Of a stretch of DNA of 64,000 bases, positions 51,650-60,831 are shown in pieces (the first letter of the stretch is position 1; every line of letters begins with the position of its first letter). Under the pieces are notes generated by a model. That model saw only the letters and a program-made list of their open reading frames with translations, made no database searches and had not been told where the DNA came from. The position numbers and the translations under genes were made by a program. Where the stretch lies: the NCBI RefSeq assembly GCF_001275675.1, contig NZ_LITM01000001.1:107696-171695 (forward strand), read 5' to 3'. The stretch is from Lysinibacillus sp. FJAT-14745 (GTDB lineage: Bacteria > Bacillota > Bacilli > Bacillales_A > Planococcaceae).

Positions 51650-52534
51650 ATGTTGCGAAAGTATGGTTACACAAACGGCGCTTTAATAGGATTCATTTTA
51701 TTGTTATGGATCAGTGTTCTTTTTAGTGGTGGCTTATATGGAGCATATTCATGGGCAATACTTAAATTAGTTTTACCAATCGTAGGGGCGCTAGGATTAA
51801 TGATTAATTTGATTATGTTGATTATATTCATTGTTAAAAAGCGAAAAAGTGTAAAGCTGTTTATTAATATAGTCGTAAACATAATGTTAATCTTTCCAAT
51901 ACTAATGACCATGAATATTATTCCTTATGCTTACCCGAACACTATTGAACGTGCTCAACCATCTATAACTGTAAGCTGGCCGTTAGCTGCAGAAACTGTA
52001 GTTGGGTGGGGCGGTAATAATGTTAAAGATAATTTGCCTCATGCAGTATGGGCATCAGAGAGATGGGCCTACGATTTAGTAATGGAACCATATAGTATTA
52101 ATAGTGAAAGTAATGAGGATTACGGAATATGGAATAAAGAAATTTACTCACCTGTTTCTGGAGTTGTTATTGCTGTTTCAAATAATGAAGCTGACATTAC
52201 ACCAGGGACGGAAGATTTTAAGTCGATAGAAGGAAATTACGTGTACATAAAAATAAAGGAAACAGGTACGTATCTTTTACTTAATCATTTAAAAAAAGGT
52301 AGCGTATCTGTTGAAGTTGGAGATACTGTAGAACCTGGAGATTTCATAGGACGTGTTGGAAATAGCGGTTCATCCTCGGAACCTCACTTGCATATTCACC
52401 ATCAAAGACAAGATCCAACGAAAGTTATACATCCTATCTTAGCGGAAGGACTGCCTCTATTTTTTCAAGATATAGATGGTGATGTCATGCCAAAAAAAGA
52501 TACTATTATAAAACCACACCCTTTATCAAAGTAA
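51650..52534 (+). CDS. M23-family peptidase with N-terminal membrane domain
   Basis: 294 residues. Three N-terminal hydrophobic helices (GALIGFILLLWISVLFSGG, LVLPIVGALGLMINLIMLII, INIVVNIMLIFPILMTM) are followed by an extracellular LytM/M23 domain: ERWAYDLVM (zinc Asp position; the usual first His is replaced), LNHLKKGS and HLHIHHQ. The missing first His leaves peptidase activity doubtful. The AAGGAGG site lies 17 bases before ATG 51650; an in-frame ATT at 51641 has better spacing and may be the true start. Confidence 0.78.
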   Translation: MLRKYGYTNGALIGFILLLWISVLFSGGLYGAYSWAILKLVLPIVGALGLMINLIMLIIFIVKKRKSVKLFINIVVNIMLIFPILMTMNIIPYAYPNTIERAQPSITVSWPLAAETVVGWGGNNVKDNLPHAVWASERWAYDLVMEPYSINSESNEDYGIWNKEIYSPVSGVVIAVSNNEADITPGTEDFKSIEGNYVYIKIKETGTYLLLNHLKKGSVSVEVGDTVEPGDFIGRVGNSGSSSEPHLHIHHQRQDPTKVIHPILAEGLPLFFQDIDGDVMPKKDTIIKPHPLSK

Positions 52535-52630
52535 CTATTTCCCTGGTTACTCGTTCTATACATTAAAAGAAGAAAATGACGTATTTTGTTATACTAGCAG
52601 TATTAGGAAGTAGCATCGGAGGTGACGCTG

Positions 52631-54619
52631 TTGATTTTTTTGAAATTTTTAATCCAAATCATTGTTGTGTCAGGGCTTATTTATTTTGTAAGTGGTCGAT
52701 TAATTGGTTCAAACATTAATTTTATACGTAGGGTTCTTTCTGTAGTCATTAGTGTGACGCTAACGTCCTTTGTTTACTGGTATACCTATTTACGTCATAC
52801 AGACTTATTGTACGAACCAATGATGCAAACAGTGACAGAGGTTAGTACGCTTGTTTGGATTGGCTGTATGTTACTAATTTCGATGTTGCTCTATCTCGTT
52901 TTTGAGCTTTTTGATCCAAGTGGTATGACAGCTAGAGATCGTCGTAATGGCAAAAAAAATTTATTATTGCGCCTTCGTAGCTACTGGCGACAGCAAAAGC
53001 GTTTGCGTCAGGTGTTAAAAATAGCGGTGACAAATGGCGTTGTTCAAACGATTAAATACGCAAGACAACGAGAAAATGAAAAGGAGCTTGCCATTGCTTT
53101 AAGGGTAACTTTGGAGCAATGTGGTGGGATATTTATTAAATTTGGTCAGGTACTTTCTACTCGTAAGGAACTGTTTTCGCCGATCTTTATTGCCGAGTTA
53201 GAGAAGTTACAACATAGTGTGAAGCCACTATCGTCAGAGCAGGTAACACAAATTTTAGAAGAGTCACTTCCGAAGCCTATGAATGAAATATTTGCAAGCT
53301 TTCAAATGGAGCCTATTGCGGCAGCATCTATTGGGCAAGTACATAAGGCACGATTGAAAAATTTTGATGAAGTCGTGGTGAAGCTACTACGTCCGGAAGT
53401 GAAGGGAATCATGCGAGACGATCTCGATATTTTAGAGGAATTTGCCAATTGGCTTTCAACCAAGTCTACTTGGGCTGAGTCACTTGGTTTTAGAGAGCTT
53501 GCTAAAGGATTTGGCGATGGGTTACGCGAGGAAATTCATTTAGATATAGAGGCTCGTAATACAATGCAGGTGACGAATGCTCTTGCCAAAAGCGAATATA
53601 AGGTGCGGATTCCTAAAATTTATACAGAATATTGTTGTGAAAATATTATTGTCATGGAATATGTACGGGGGAAAAGTGTTGCAAATGCTGAGGCTGAATT
53701 TAATCGATTAGAAAATAGTCGTAGGAAGTTTGCGCAGACTGTTTTATACTCCTTCATTGAACAAATGCTTTTTTCGGGTATATTTCATGCAGATCCACAT
53801 CCAGGAAATATTCATGTTGATGAGACGGATGGCACACCGATCCTTCTTGATTTTGGGGCTGTTGGCCGTTTGGGAGCTACACAACAAGATGGCTTAAAGC
53901 TAATTTTAATGGGGATCCATTTAAATGATTCATGTACTTTATTTGACGGCTTAACATTGTTGGTTGAAAATGCAGATCATGCAGAACGTGCAAAGATAGA
54001 GCAAGCAATTGATCAAATTCTCTTGAAAATCTCTTACGTGGATCGAATTCCAACAGAGGAATTAATACATGCGTTATTTAAGGTTGTTCGTGATTTCGGT
54101 CTTGTTTTCTATCCAGCAGTAGGTTTAGCGCTGCGTTCATTTGTAACATTGGAGGGGACATTACGAGTAATTGACCCGGATTTTGATATTTTTTCGGAAG
54201 CGAAAGATTTTTCATCTGCATATATGCGAGCATCCTTCCTGAAGCCATTTAAAGAACCGATGGCAACAAAGGAACGTTTACAAGAAGAATTAGCAATGCT
54301 TATTCCGACATTGCGCAAAATACCAAGACGAGTTGACCAGCTCATTCAACGGGTGGAGGGCGGAAAAATTACCTTACATCACGATGTTTTTTCGGATGAG
54401 GATAATGCTCGTTTTATTACACATTTGTTTTCCCGTTTCGTCTTACTTCTCGTAGGTATTACCTTTGGCATTATTTCTGTAGCACTTTTAGCAATTTCAC
54501 AATTTATTCGTGACGCGTACGCTGTTTACTTAAATACAGCTGCATACTTGGGATTATTTTTATGTGCCATTCTTTTAGTACGCCTTTCTATCCAAGCGCT
54601 ACGTTCTATGAGGCAATAG
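52631..54619 (+). CDS. AarF/UbiB (ABC1)-family atypical kinase
   Basis: About 660 residues. Two or three N-terminal membrane helices, then the ABC1 kinase-like domain: KFGQVLSTRKELFSP (KxGQ motif), AAASIGQVHKA (Ala-rich nucleotide loop), VVKLLRPEV, GIFHADPHPGNIHVD and LDFGAVGRLG; two C-terminal membrane helices. UbiB-like proteins support isoprenoid quinone metabolism in bacteria and organelles; in menaquinone users the role is unclear. TTG 52631 with GGAGGTG at eight bases. Confidence 0.88.
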   Translation: MIFLKFLIQIIVVSGLIYFVSGRLIGSNINFIRRVLSVVISVTLTSFVYWYTYLRHTDLLYEPMMQTVTEVSTLVWIGCMLLISMLLYLVFELFDPSGMTARDRRNGKKNLLLRLRSYWRQQKRLRQVLKIAVTNGVVQTIKYARQRENEKELAIALRVTLEQCGGIFIKFGQVLSTRKELFSPIFIAELEKLQHSVKPLSSEQVTQILEESLPKPMNEIFASFQMEPIAAASIGQVHKARLKNFDEVVVKLLRPEVKGIMRDDLDILEEFANWLSTKSTWAESLGFRELAKGFGDGLREEIHLDIEARNTMQVTNALAKSEYKVRIPKIYTEYCCENIIVMEYVRGKSVANAEAEFNRLENSRRKFAQTVLYSFIEQMLFSGIFHADPHPGNIHVDETDGTPILLDFGAVGRLGATQQDGLKLILMGIHLNDSCTLFDGLTLLVENADHAERAKIEQAIDQILLKISYVDRIPTEELIHALFKVVRDFGLVFYPAVGLALRSFVTLEGTLRVIDPDFDIFSEAKDFSSAYMRASFLKPFKEPMATKERLQEELAMLIPTLRKIPRRVDQLIQRVEGGKITLHHDVFSDEDNARFITHLFSRFVLLLVGITFGIISVALLAISQFIRDAYAVYLNTAAYLGLFLCAILLVRLSIQALRSMRQ

Positions 54620-55024
54620 GAAGCGCCAACGGAGTGAAAATCATCTTTGTTTATTTTCTATTCTTTTGTCAACAAGCTGAGGTAGGGGAAATGCTCCCTT
54701 ACCCTTTTTTATTTTAAAAATGCTCTTGAGAAATATTACAAAAACATTACAAAACAAATAATGGGTCTAATGGTAAAGTAGTTAAAAACGTTGTTATGTA
54801 GAATAAAACGGTATTTTGTAGAATATACAAGGATATACGTGAATGTTACAAGAATGTTTCGAGTTTTACTAAACGATTAAAAAGACGTGAAATAGTATAA
54901 AAGTTATGCTAATAATGCTAAACTTTAAAAGGCTAATAAAATATAAGAATAAACAAAAGAAATCGTTCCAGTGATTACATTAAAATACTAAGAGCGAAAT
55001 TGACTAGTGAAGGGAAAGAATAAC
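54620..55024. promoter_or_regulatory. Upstream region of the CwlO-like gene with WalR-type boxes
   Basis: A terminator for the UbiB-like gene lies at about 54682-54713 (GGTAGGG/CCCTTACC then T-run). ATTACA-N5-ATTACA at 54735-54751 is the reverse of the WalR box TGTAAT-N5-TGTAAT; TGTTAC-N5-TGTTTC at 54844-54860 is a weaker forward copy. Control by the WalRK cell-wall system is likely. The rest is AT-rich leader. Confidence 0.6.
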
Positions 55025-56209
55025 GTGGGTAAGCGCAATAAATGGCGTAAGTCGATGGTGCTAGCATTAGCACTAGCTGGCGGCTTATTATTTAATACGG
55101 TTCAACCAACAGTAGTGCATGCAGAAGAAACATCTCAACAAATGATTGATAAGAAAGCTAAAATAGATAAAGAGGTTAAAGAGCTTCAAGACGAATTAAC
55201 TAAATTACAAAAAGAGATCGATGAAAAAGTAAAAGTATTTAACAAAGTACAAGCAGATATTAAAGAAGTTGACGCAAATATTGTAGATACAAAAAAACGT
55301 ATTGAGCAACGTTCAGCGATTTTAAGTGATCGTATGGCTGCATACCAAGCTCAAGATAATACTGTGGGTATTTATTTAAGTGCTGTTCTTGAATCAAAAA
55401 GCATTGCAGATTTAATGGACCGTGTCGTAGCGGTAAAAACATTAATGGATGCTGACCAAGAATTAGTAGATCAACAAGAAGCAGATAAGACTAACTTAGA
55501 GAAACAAAAAACAACATTAGATGAAAAACAAAAAGAGCTTCAAAAGCAATTCCAAGAGCTTCAACAAAAGGAAAGCGAAATGGAAGTAAAAAAAGCTGAA
55601 AATGAAGCGAAATCTCTTGCATTAAAAGCACAAATTGCAACGAAACAAGAAGCAGAACGTTTAGAAGCAGAACGTAAAGCAGCAGAGGAAGAAGCAGCTC
55701 GTTTACGTGCACTTCAAGCAGCTACTCCAGTTGTACAAGCAACAGACAACAACGGTAACAATAACAATACCGACAATAGCGCTAACAACAGCAGCAATGC
55801 GAACAATGGAAAATCACCACAAAAAGTCGTTATCGGTTCTGGAGCAGGCACTGCATCTTCAGGTGATGCTATTTCAACTGCAAAGCAATTCCTAGGCCGT
55901 AGCTATGTTTGGGGCGGAAGTAACCCATCAACAGGATTTGACTGTTCAGGTCTTGTACAATGGTCTTACAAACAGGCAGGCGTATCTTTACCACGTACAG
56001 CATCACAACAATATTTAGCAACACAACATATTTCAGCAAGTGAAGCAAGTGTAGGTGACCTAGTATTCTTCAGCTATGGTTCAGGCATAGCCCATGTAGG
56101 TATTTACTTAGGGAACAACACGATGATCGATGCTCAAAATAAAGGTGTTGTCATTGAATCACTTGATTGGTGGAATCAATATTTAGTAGGCTTCGGTCGT
56201 ATTCAATAA
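55025..56209 (+). CDS. CwlO-like D,L-endopeptidase (coiled coil plus NlpC/P60)
   Basis: 394 residues. Signal peptide (MVLALALAGGLLF..VVHA, cleaved before EE). Residues 35-230 are a long coiled coil rich in Glu, Lys and Gln, as in CwlO/PcsB-type enzymes that dock on FtsEX. An Asn/Gly linker is followed by NlpC/P60: STGFDCSGLVQWSYKQAG (catalytic Cys), GIAHVGIYLG (His). It cleaves gamma-D-Glu-mDAP-type bonds to allow wall elongation. GTG 55025 is chosen by ribosome site; GTG 55007 is an alternative. WalR-type boxes upstream. Confidence 0.9.
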   Translation: MGKRNKWRKSMVLALALAGGLLFNTVQPTVVHAEETSQQMIDKKAKIDKEVKELQDELTKLQKEIDEKVKVFNKVQADIKEVDANIVDTKKRIEQRSAILSDRMAAYQAQDNTVGIYLSAVLESKSIADLMDRVVAVKTLMDADQELVDQQEADKTNLEKQKTTLDEKQKELQKQFQELQQKESEMEVKKAENEAKSLALKAQIATKQEAERLEAERKAAEEEAARLRALQAATPVVQATDNNGNNNNTDNSANNSSNANNGKSPQKVVIGSGAGTASSGDAISTAKQFLGRSYVWGGSNPSTGFDCSGLVQWSYKQAGVSLPRTASQQYLATQHISASEASVGDLVFFSYGSGIAHVGIYLGNNTMIDAQNKGVVIESLDWWNQYLVGFGRIQ

Positions 56210-56239
56210 GCCCTACTATTATATAGACGATTTAAATAG

Positions 56240-56286
56240 CGAAAAGGTCATCTTTGTGAAAAAATTACAAAGATGACCTTTTTTAT
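56240..56286 (+). terminator. Terminator of the CwlO-like gene
   Basis: AAAAGGTCATCTTTGT pairs with ACAAAGATGACCTTTT, followed by T-run. Confidence 0.92.
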
Positions 56287-56827
56287 TTTGGATGAGTATT
56301 AGAGTTTAGCCCATAACCAACTGATTAAAATATTACTTCGTACAATGCTATATTTAAGATCATGAGAGTAAACTCATCACGCAACCGATATGGTAATCCA
56401 TTAATTTAGGGTCGACTACTCGACGAATAATGAGTAAAATAACATCTAGGATGAATAAATTTACATAAGTAGATATATTTACTACAATAGCCCTAATACT
56501 GAAATGACAATAGGGCCGAGAGAAGGAATATCACTAGTTATCCATATAATGATTGCCATCGTAATTGTGTATTTTGGTTGGATTTTAAAAGAAGGCCAAT
56601 AAGTGTGACACCTCCAATAATAATGCTAACGTGTAAAATGTATCTTTATATAAATGAAAGAAATGTTCCCTTGCATGTTGAGACTCATTTCTGATAATTT
56701 TGAAATATACAATACGGGAGCTTGCTTTAAATTAAAATTATTGCGACTTTCATTTCGTAGTAGTGAAGACAACACATATAAGTACACCATTTTTTACGTT
56801 CTGAAACAATAAAGGTAGGGATGAATC
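56287..56827. other. Intergenic region with possible decayed minus-strand membrane gene
   Basis: No intact gene is visible over 540 bases. On the minus strand around 56490-56590 one frame reads TITMAIIIWITSDIPSLGPI and VISVLGLL before stops, the look of a short membrane-protein helix, so a decayed gene is possible. Promoter for the HEAT-repeat gene should be near 56750-56810. Confidence 0.35.
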
Positions 56828-57376
56828 ATGGAAAAAAAGATTTTGCAACTTTTTAGTAATTTAACAGAGCGTGACCTTGATATACAATACAAATCATACG
56901 AAGAATTAATGAAAATTATGCAGGAACCAGTTGATTGGACATATTCAGTTTGGGAACAACTTGTTCAGGCTCTTACATACAAAAACGAACATGTGCGTGC
57001 AAGTGCTGCGCAATTTTTATGCGCATTGGCAGCAAAAAGTGATCCTGAAGAAAGAGTATTAGAGGACTTCTTAAAGATTTGGGCAGTAACGTATGATGAA
57101 AAAACAGTGACTGCGAGGCATACTTTACAGGCAATTTGGAGAATAGGTTTAGCAGGGCAGGTACAAAGAGATTTAGTCGTTTCATATTTGGCGAAAAGAT
57201 TTCAAATATGCTTAGACGAAAAGCACCCGACATTAATACGCTATGATATTATTGTATCCTTTAAAAAGCTATTCGATGCAACGAATGACCCGAAACTACT
57301 AAAAATTGCGGAGCGTTTAATTGAGGAAGAACAAGATGTTAAATGCAAAAGAAAATATATGAAAGCCATCCATTAA
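56828..57376 (+). CDS. HEAT-repeat-like helical protein
   Basis: 182 residues, wholly alpha-helical, with repeated helix pairs of about 35 residues (WEQLVQALTYKNEHVRASAA, QFLCALAAKSDPEERVLEDF, ARHTLQAIWRIGLAG). The alpha-solenoid form suggests a protein-binding scaffold. No catalytic motif. It resembles uncharacterised Bacillaceae HEAT-repeat proteins. Ends at a terminator at 57361-57402 (AGCCAT/ATGGCT). Confidence 0.75.
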   Translation: MEKKILQLFSNLTERDLDIQYKSYEELMKIMQEPVDWTYSVWEQLVQALTYKNEHVRASAAQFLCALAAKSDPEERVLEDFLKIWAVTYDEKTVTARHTLQAIWRIGLAGQVQRDLVVSYLAKRFQICLDEKHPTLIRYDIIVSFKKLFDATNDPKLLKIAERLIEEEQDVKCKRKYMKAIH

Positions 57377-57402
57377 AATTCGTGGAATGGCTATTTTTTT
57401 GT
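57361..57402 (+). terminator. Terminator overlapping the end of the HEAT gene
   Basis: AAAGCCATCCATT pairs with AATGGCTATTT, then T-run; the stem includes the stop region. Confidence 0.75.
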
Positions 57403-57647
57403 GAAAATTCTTTCGTTAATAGAGAAATAGTTTATAATATATCCAGGCGTGTTGAGTAGGAAAAAATAGGTTTATTCTTGACCAATAATAGGATTTTTTT
57501 GTTGGAATTTCGCTAATGTATGTTGATGCCCTTAGCGGAAAATACTGTCTTCTAAAATGGTTAATAACACACCTGATAATAGTATGAAAAAGGTTCATCA
57601 CTAAAAGTCGTGGATGACTTTTGATAAAACATATACTATGTAAATAA

Positions 57648-57777
57648 GTTGATTGGAGTGGAGACTGGGCGACTCCTTGGGGATTAGCGTCACAGATGAG
57701 ACCCTGGAGCGAGCAGCGCGAGTGAAGCGGCTCATCGGACGCCCCCAGGAAAGCGCCCAGTCGGAACGGAAATCAAC
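57648..57777. repeat. R2 repeat, copy d (long complete form)
   Basis: GTTGATTGGAGTGGAGACTGGGCG to GGAAATCAAC. Compared with copy a it has an additional arm (TCACAGATGAGACCCTGGAG then CGAGCAGCGCGAGTGAA) between GGGGATTAGCG and GCGGCTCATCGG. The GC-rich block differs from its AT-rich surroundings. The upstream 57403-57647 shows no gene. Confidence 0.78.
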
Positions 57778-57823
57778 CACACGTTTTGGTGATGATCCAT
57801 GAAAAAGTAAAAGGAGTTAAATA

Positions 57824-58369
57824 ATGAGCATTTATAATTATTTAGTAAAGAAGCCAAATGGTGAAATATTATCAATGGAAACTTATCGAGGGAAAACGCT
57901 GTTAATTGTTAATACAGCAAATAAGTGCCGTTTTACATATCAATTCGAAGACTTACAAAAAATGTATGACAAATATGGGAAAGATAATTTTGTCGTATTA
58001 GGTTTTCCTTGTGATCAATTTGATCATCAAAATCCTGAAGATGGCGAACAAACTACGCACCTTTGTAAAATCAACTATGGTGTAACATTCCCAATTTTTG
58101 AACTGGTGCAGGTAAATGGAAATGCGACACACCCATTATTCAATTATTTAAAGCACGAGATAGATTATCGCGAATTTGGCAAGGCAAGTATGCAGGAAAA
58201 AATGTTAGCAGAAGCAATTATCCAAATTGCGCCTAGTTTTTTAGACGGTCGTAATATTCGCTGGAACTTTACGAAATTTTTAATAGATAAAAATGGTAAA
58301 ACAGTTGCCCGCTATGAACCTACAGATTCACAGCTTGATATTGAGCAAGCTATTGAAAAAATCTTATAA
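57824..58369 (+). CDS. Glutathione peroxidase family protein (BsaA-like)
   Basis: 181 residues. Thioredoxin-fold peroxidase with peroxidatic Cys in NTANKCRFTYQFEDLQKMYD, the conserved GFPCDQFDHQNP and C-terminal WNFTKFLIDKNGKTV with the Trp-Asn of the active site. In Bacillota these enzymes usually run on thioredoxin or bacillithiol, not glutathione, and reduce hydroperoxides. ATG with AAAGGAG. Monocistronic. Confidence 0.9.
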   Translation: MSIYNYLVKKPNGEILSMETYRGKTLLIVNTANKCRFTYQFEDLQKMYDKYGKDNFVVLGFPCDQFDHQNPEDGEQTTHLCKINYGVTFPIFELVQVNGNATHPLFNYLKHEIDYREFGKASMQEKMLAEAIIQIAPSFLDGRNIRWNFTKFLIDKNGKTVARYEPTDSQLDIEQAIEKIL

Positions 58370-58664
58370 AACCTTGGATCAATGCTAAAATCCGTTTTTG
58401 ATTAAAAGAGTTGGTTGATAAAAGCATATGGAGGGAGGATTAGACTAAGTTTACGGAAAGCGTCCTCCTATAGTTTATATGTGTAGTCAAGTACATAATT
58501 TTGTGAAGAGCAATAACTTTAAAACTCATGAATTCACAAGAAATGGTTTTCTATAGCTATGTAGACAAAGGGCTTACTATTGTTCGTATTCATTTGTCTT
58601 CCGTTCATTTCAAAGCTATTTTTTCCTATCAATCTATGTTAAACTGCTTTACAAGTGAATAATT

Positions 58665-58862
58665 CTTGCAGAATAAGGGTGCTGAACTATAGCATATTCG
58701 GGAATTCGGTGAAAAACCGAAGCTGTTTCCGCAACTGTAAGTACAGGAATCATAAAGATATACCACTGTCGAATTATTTGATGGGAAGGTTTTTTTATGA
58801 CTCACGACGTGATTGAATGAACTGTACAAGCCAGGAGACCGACCTTTGTTTGAACGTATAGA
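58665..58862 (+). ncRNA. Cobalamin riboswitch
   Basis: Conserved elements in order: AAGGGTGCTGAA, GGAATTCGGTGAAAAACCGA, AGCTGTTTCCGCAACTGTAA and the B12-box region GCCAGGAGACCGACC at 58830-58844. It should bind adenosylcobalamin or a related form and act through the terminator that follows. Confidence 0.93.
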
Positions 58863-58944
58863 TAACTCTTCGGAAGCTAGGAGAATATGCGGCAAATACA
58901 TAGGCTATGACGTGTCTATACGACACACTATTTATGTTATTTTC

Positions 58945-58978
58945 GTTGTTTCCTTAGGCGTGGGAACAGCGTTTTTTT
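58945..58978 (+). terminator. Riboswitch expression-platform terminator
   Basis: GTTGTTTCC pairs with GGGAACAGC (nine pairs including G-U), followed by seven T. It lies between the cobalamin aptamer and the first gene, indicating transcriptional control. Confidence 0.75.
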
Positions 58979-59038
58979 ATGGGCACCGGATGGGCTATAA
59001 AGTAAGAATTTTTCATGAAGGAAAGCGGGGACTTAGAT

Positions 59039-59581
59039 TTGAAAAAAGATGCACGTTATTCTTGTTATCCATTTATGCATGAAAAGGCATCAACGGTAGA
59101 TTTTGAAATTCGAACGGATAGCCTTACAACACATATTGGCGTCGCTGTGGCAGCGGTAAAAAAGGAAATGGTAGAGGTAGTAGCAGATGATTTACTTGCC
59201 ATTTTACCAATGGCTTATCATGTAAATGGCTCAGTACGAGGTAAATTAGCGGTAAACGAAGATGATTTGGCTTGGCTAAGTGATCGCTATGATTTCTATG
59301 TTAGTCATGTTAAGGATGAAATACAAAACTTTGTCTTACCTCATGGAACAGAGGTCGCTACTGCATTACACTTATGCCGTAGTGAAGCGAAAAAATCATA
59401 TCGCGTATTGCATAAAGTATCTGAAGAACGCGAAGTACCGGCTATTCTCTTTGATTATTTAGGATTGCTAGCCAATGTATTTTTTGTAATGGCTGTCTAT
59501 ATGAATCAGCATGCTGGTATTGCTGAAATACCGTTTATTAGTAAGTCATACCCGATGAAAAAGAAAAAGGAGAATCAATGA
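59039..59581 (+). CDS. Cobalamin adenosyltransferase-like protein (divergent PduO type)
   Basis: About 180 residues. The C-terminal half (HGTEVATALHLCRSEAKKSY, RVLHKVSEER, LFDYLGLLANVFFVMAVYMN) follows the PduO-type ATP:cob(I)alamin adenosyltransferase helices, but the usual N-terminal TRTGDxGxT ATP loop and some conserved Arg residues are not found. The riboswitch upstream and btuF downstream support a cobalamin role. TTG 59039 has GGGG at eight bases; ATG 59015 lacks a ribosome site. Enzyme activity is uncertain. Confidence 0.65.
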   Translation: MKKDARYSCYPFMHEKASTVDFEIRTDSLTTHIGVAVAAVKKEMVEVVADDLLAILPMAYHVNGSVRGKLAVNEDDLAWLSDRYDFYVSHVKDEIQNFVLPHGTEVATALHLCRSEAKKSYRVLHKVSEEREVPAILFDYLGLLANVFFVMAVYMNQHAGIAEIPFISKSYPMKKKKENQ

Positions 59582-59582
59582 A

Positions 59583-60545
59583 ATGAAGAAAATGTTTAAG
59601 CTACAATGGCTTTCTGTGCTGATGCTGGCACTCGTATTAGTTGGCTGTGGCGCAAAAGAAGATACGAATAAAGAGACTACTTCAAAAGAAGATCAACAAG
59701 TTGAGAAAACTAGTTATAAAGTTAAAGATGACCGTGGTGTAGAAGTAGAGTTTGCAGCAGTACCTAAAACTATTGTTTCCTTACAACCGAGTAATACAGA
59801 AGTTCTATTTGCTCTAGGTGTGGGTGATAAAATTGTTGGTGCAACTGAGTATGATACGTATCCAGAAGAAGCGCAAAAAATTGAGCGCGTTTCTGATTCT
59901 GTAAAATTCAATAGTGAGCGTATTTTAGCGTTAAAGCCAGATGTCGTTATTGCCTATACAACTGGAGGCGATGAAGAAAATTTAAATGCCTTAAAAGGTC
60001 TCGAAGATGCAGGTATTAAAGTGTTTGCCATTCAATCAGCTAAATCATTTGATGATGTTTATGGGGATATCCAACAAATCGCAACAGTTATGGGAATCAA
60101 AGATAAAGGCGACAAGTTAAATGAAGATATTAAAGGTAAAATTGCAGAAGTCCAAGCGAAAGTCAAAGATGTGAAAGAACCAAAAAAAGTCTATTTAGAA
60201 ATTGGTCCAAAGCCAGACATATATACAGCTGGTTCGGGTACATTCCAACAAGAGATTTTAAATGCTGCAAATGTTAAGAACGTCTTTGCTGACCTCAAAA
60301 GCTGGGCAAAGGTATCTGAGGAAGATATTATTGCGAAAAATCCAGATGTCATTTTAACAACAGTAAACTATGTGAAAAACCCAACGGCAGAAATCCTTTC
60401 TCGTGACGGATGGAATTCAATCACGGCCATTCAAAATAAAGCGGTTTATTCTATAGATACTGATATTTCAAACCGTCCAGGTCCGCGTATTGGCGAAGCT
60501 GTTGAGTTAATAGCAAAAGCAGTATATCCTGAATTATTTAAATAG
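59583..60545 (+). CDS. btuF: Vitamin B12 ABC transporter binding lipoprotein
   Basis: 320 residues. Lipobox LVLVGC (Cys near residue 21), then a class III binding-protein fold: VPKTIVSLQPSNTEVLFALG, GATEYDTYPEEAQKIERVSD, ALKPDVVIAYTTGG and GWNSITAIQNKAVYSID. BtuF captures cobalamin at the outer face and passes it to BtuCD. No btuC or btuD lies downstream, so it must use permeases encoded elsewhere. Starts one base after the preceding stop, under the same riboswitch. Confidence 0.87.
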   Translation: MKKMFKLQWLSVLMLALVLVGCGAKEDTNKETTSKEDQQVEKTSYKVKDDRGVEVEFAAVPKTIVSLQPSNTEVLFALGVGDKIVGATEYDTYPEEAQKIERVSDSVKFNSERILALKPDVVIAYTTGGDEENLNALKGLEDAGIKVFAIQSAKSFDDVYGDIQQIATVMGIKDKGDKLNEDIKGKIAEVQAKVKDVKEPKKVYLEIGPKPDIYTAGSGTFQQEILNAANVKNVFADLKSWAKVSEEDIIAKNPDVILTTVNYVKNPTAEILSRDGWNSITAIQNKAVYSIDTDISNRPGPRIGEAVELIAKAVYPELFK

Positions 60546-60573
60546 TTTATATCGAAAAATAGTATTTTGGAGC

Positions 60574-60603
60574 TGCCCTTTATATCGAGGGCAGTTTTTT
60601 TTT
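60574..60603 (+). terminator. btuF terminator
   Basis: CTGCCCT pairs with AGGGCAG, followed by nine T. Confidence 0.92.
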
Positions 60604-60831
60604 GGATAAGAAGGAGACTTACTCCGCTTTGATGAAAAAGTGATCGGGTAAAGCGGAAAACTGCTCGGGTAAACGCTCACCCGCTCCGCCTAGATAAAGA
60701 AATGCTCAAATAAATCCCCTTATCGCTCTCTAAGTAGTGTATGACATTACCTAGTGTGAAAATTGGTATTATATCGAATTGTTCTATAAAATAGAAATAA
60801 GAATGCTTGCTAACAGAGGGAGGTGCAGTGA

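Noticed and set aside
58813-59082. ORF over the cobalamin riboswitch end
   Set aside because: It overlaps the B12-box and terminator, has no homology and conflicts with the adenosyltransferase-like frame.
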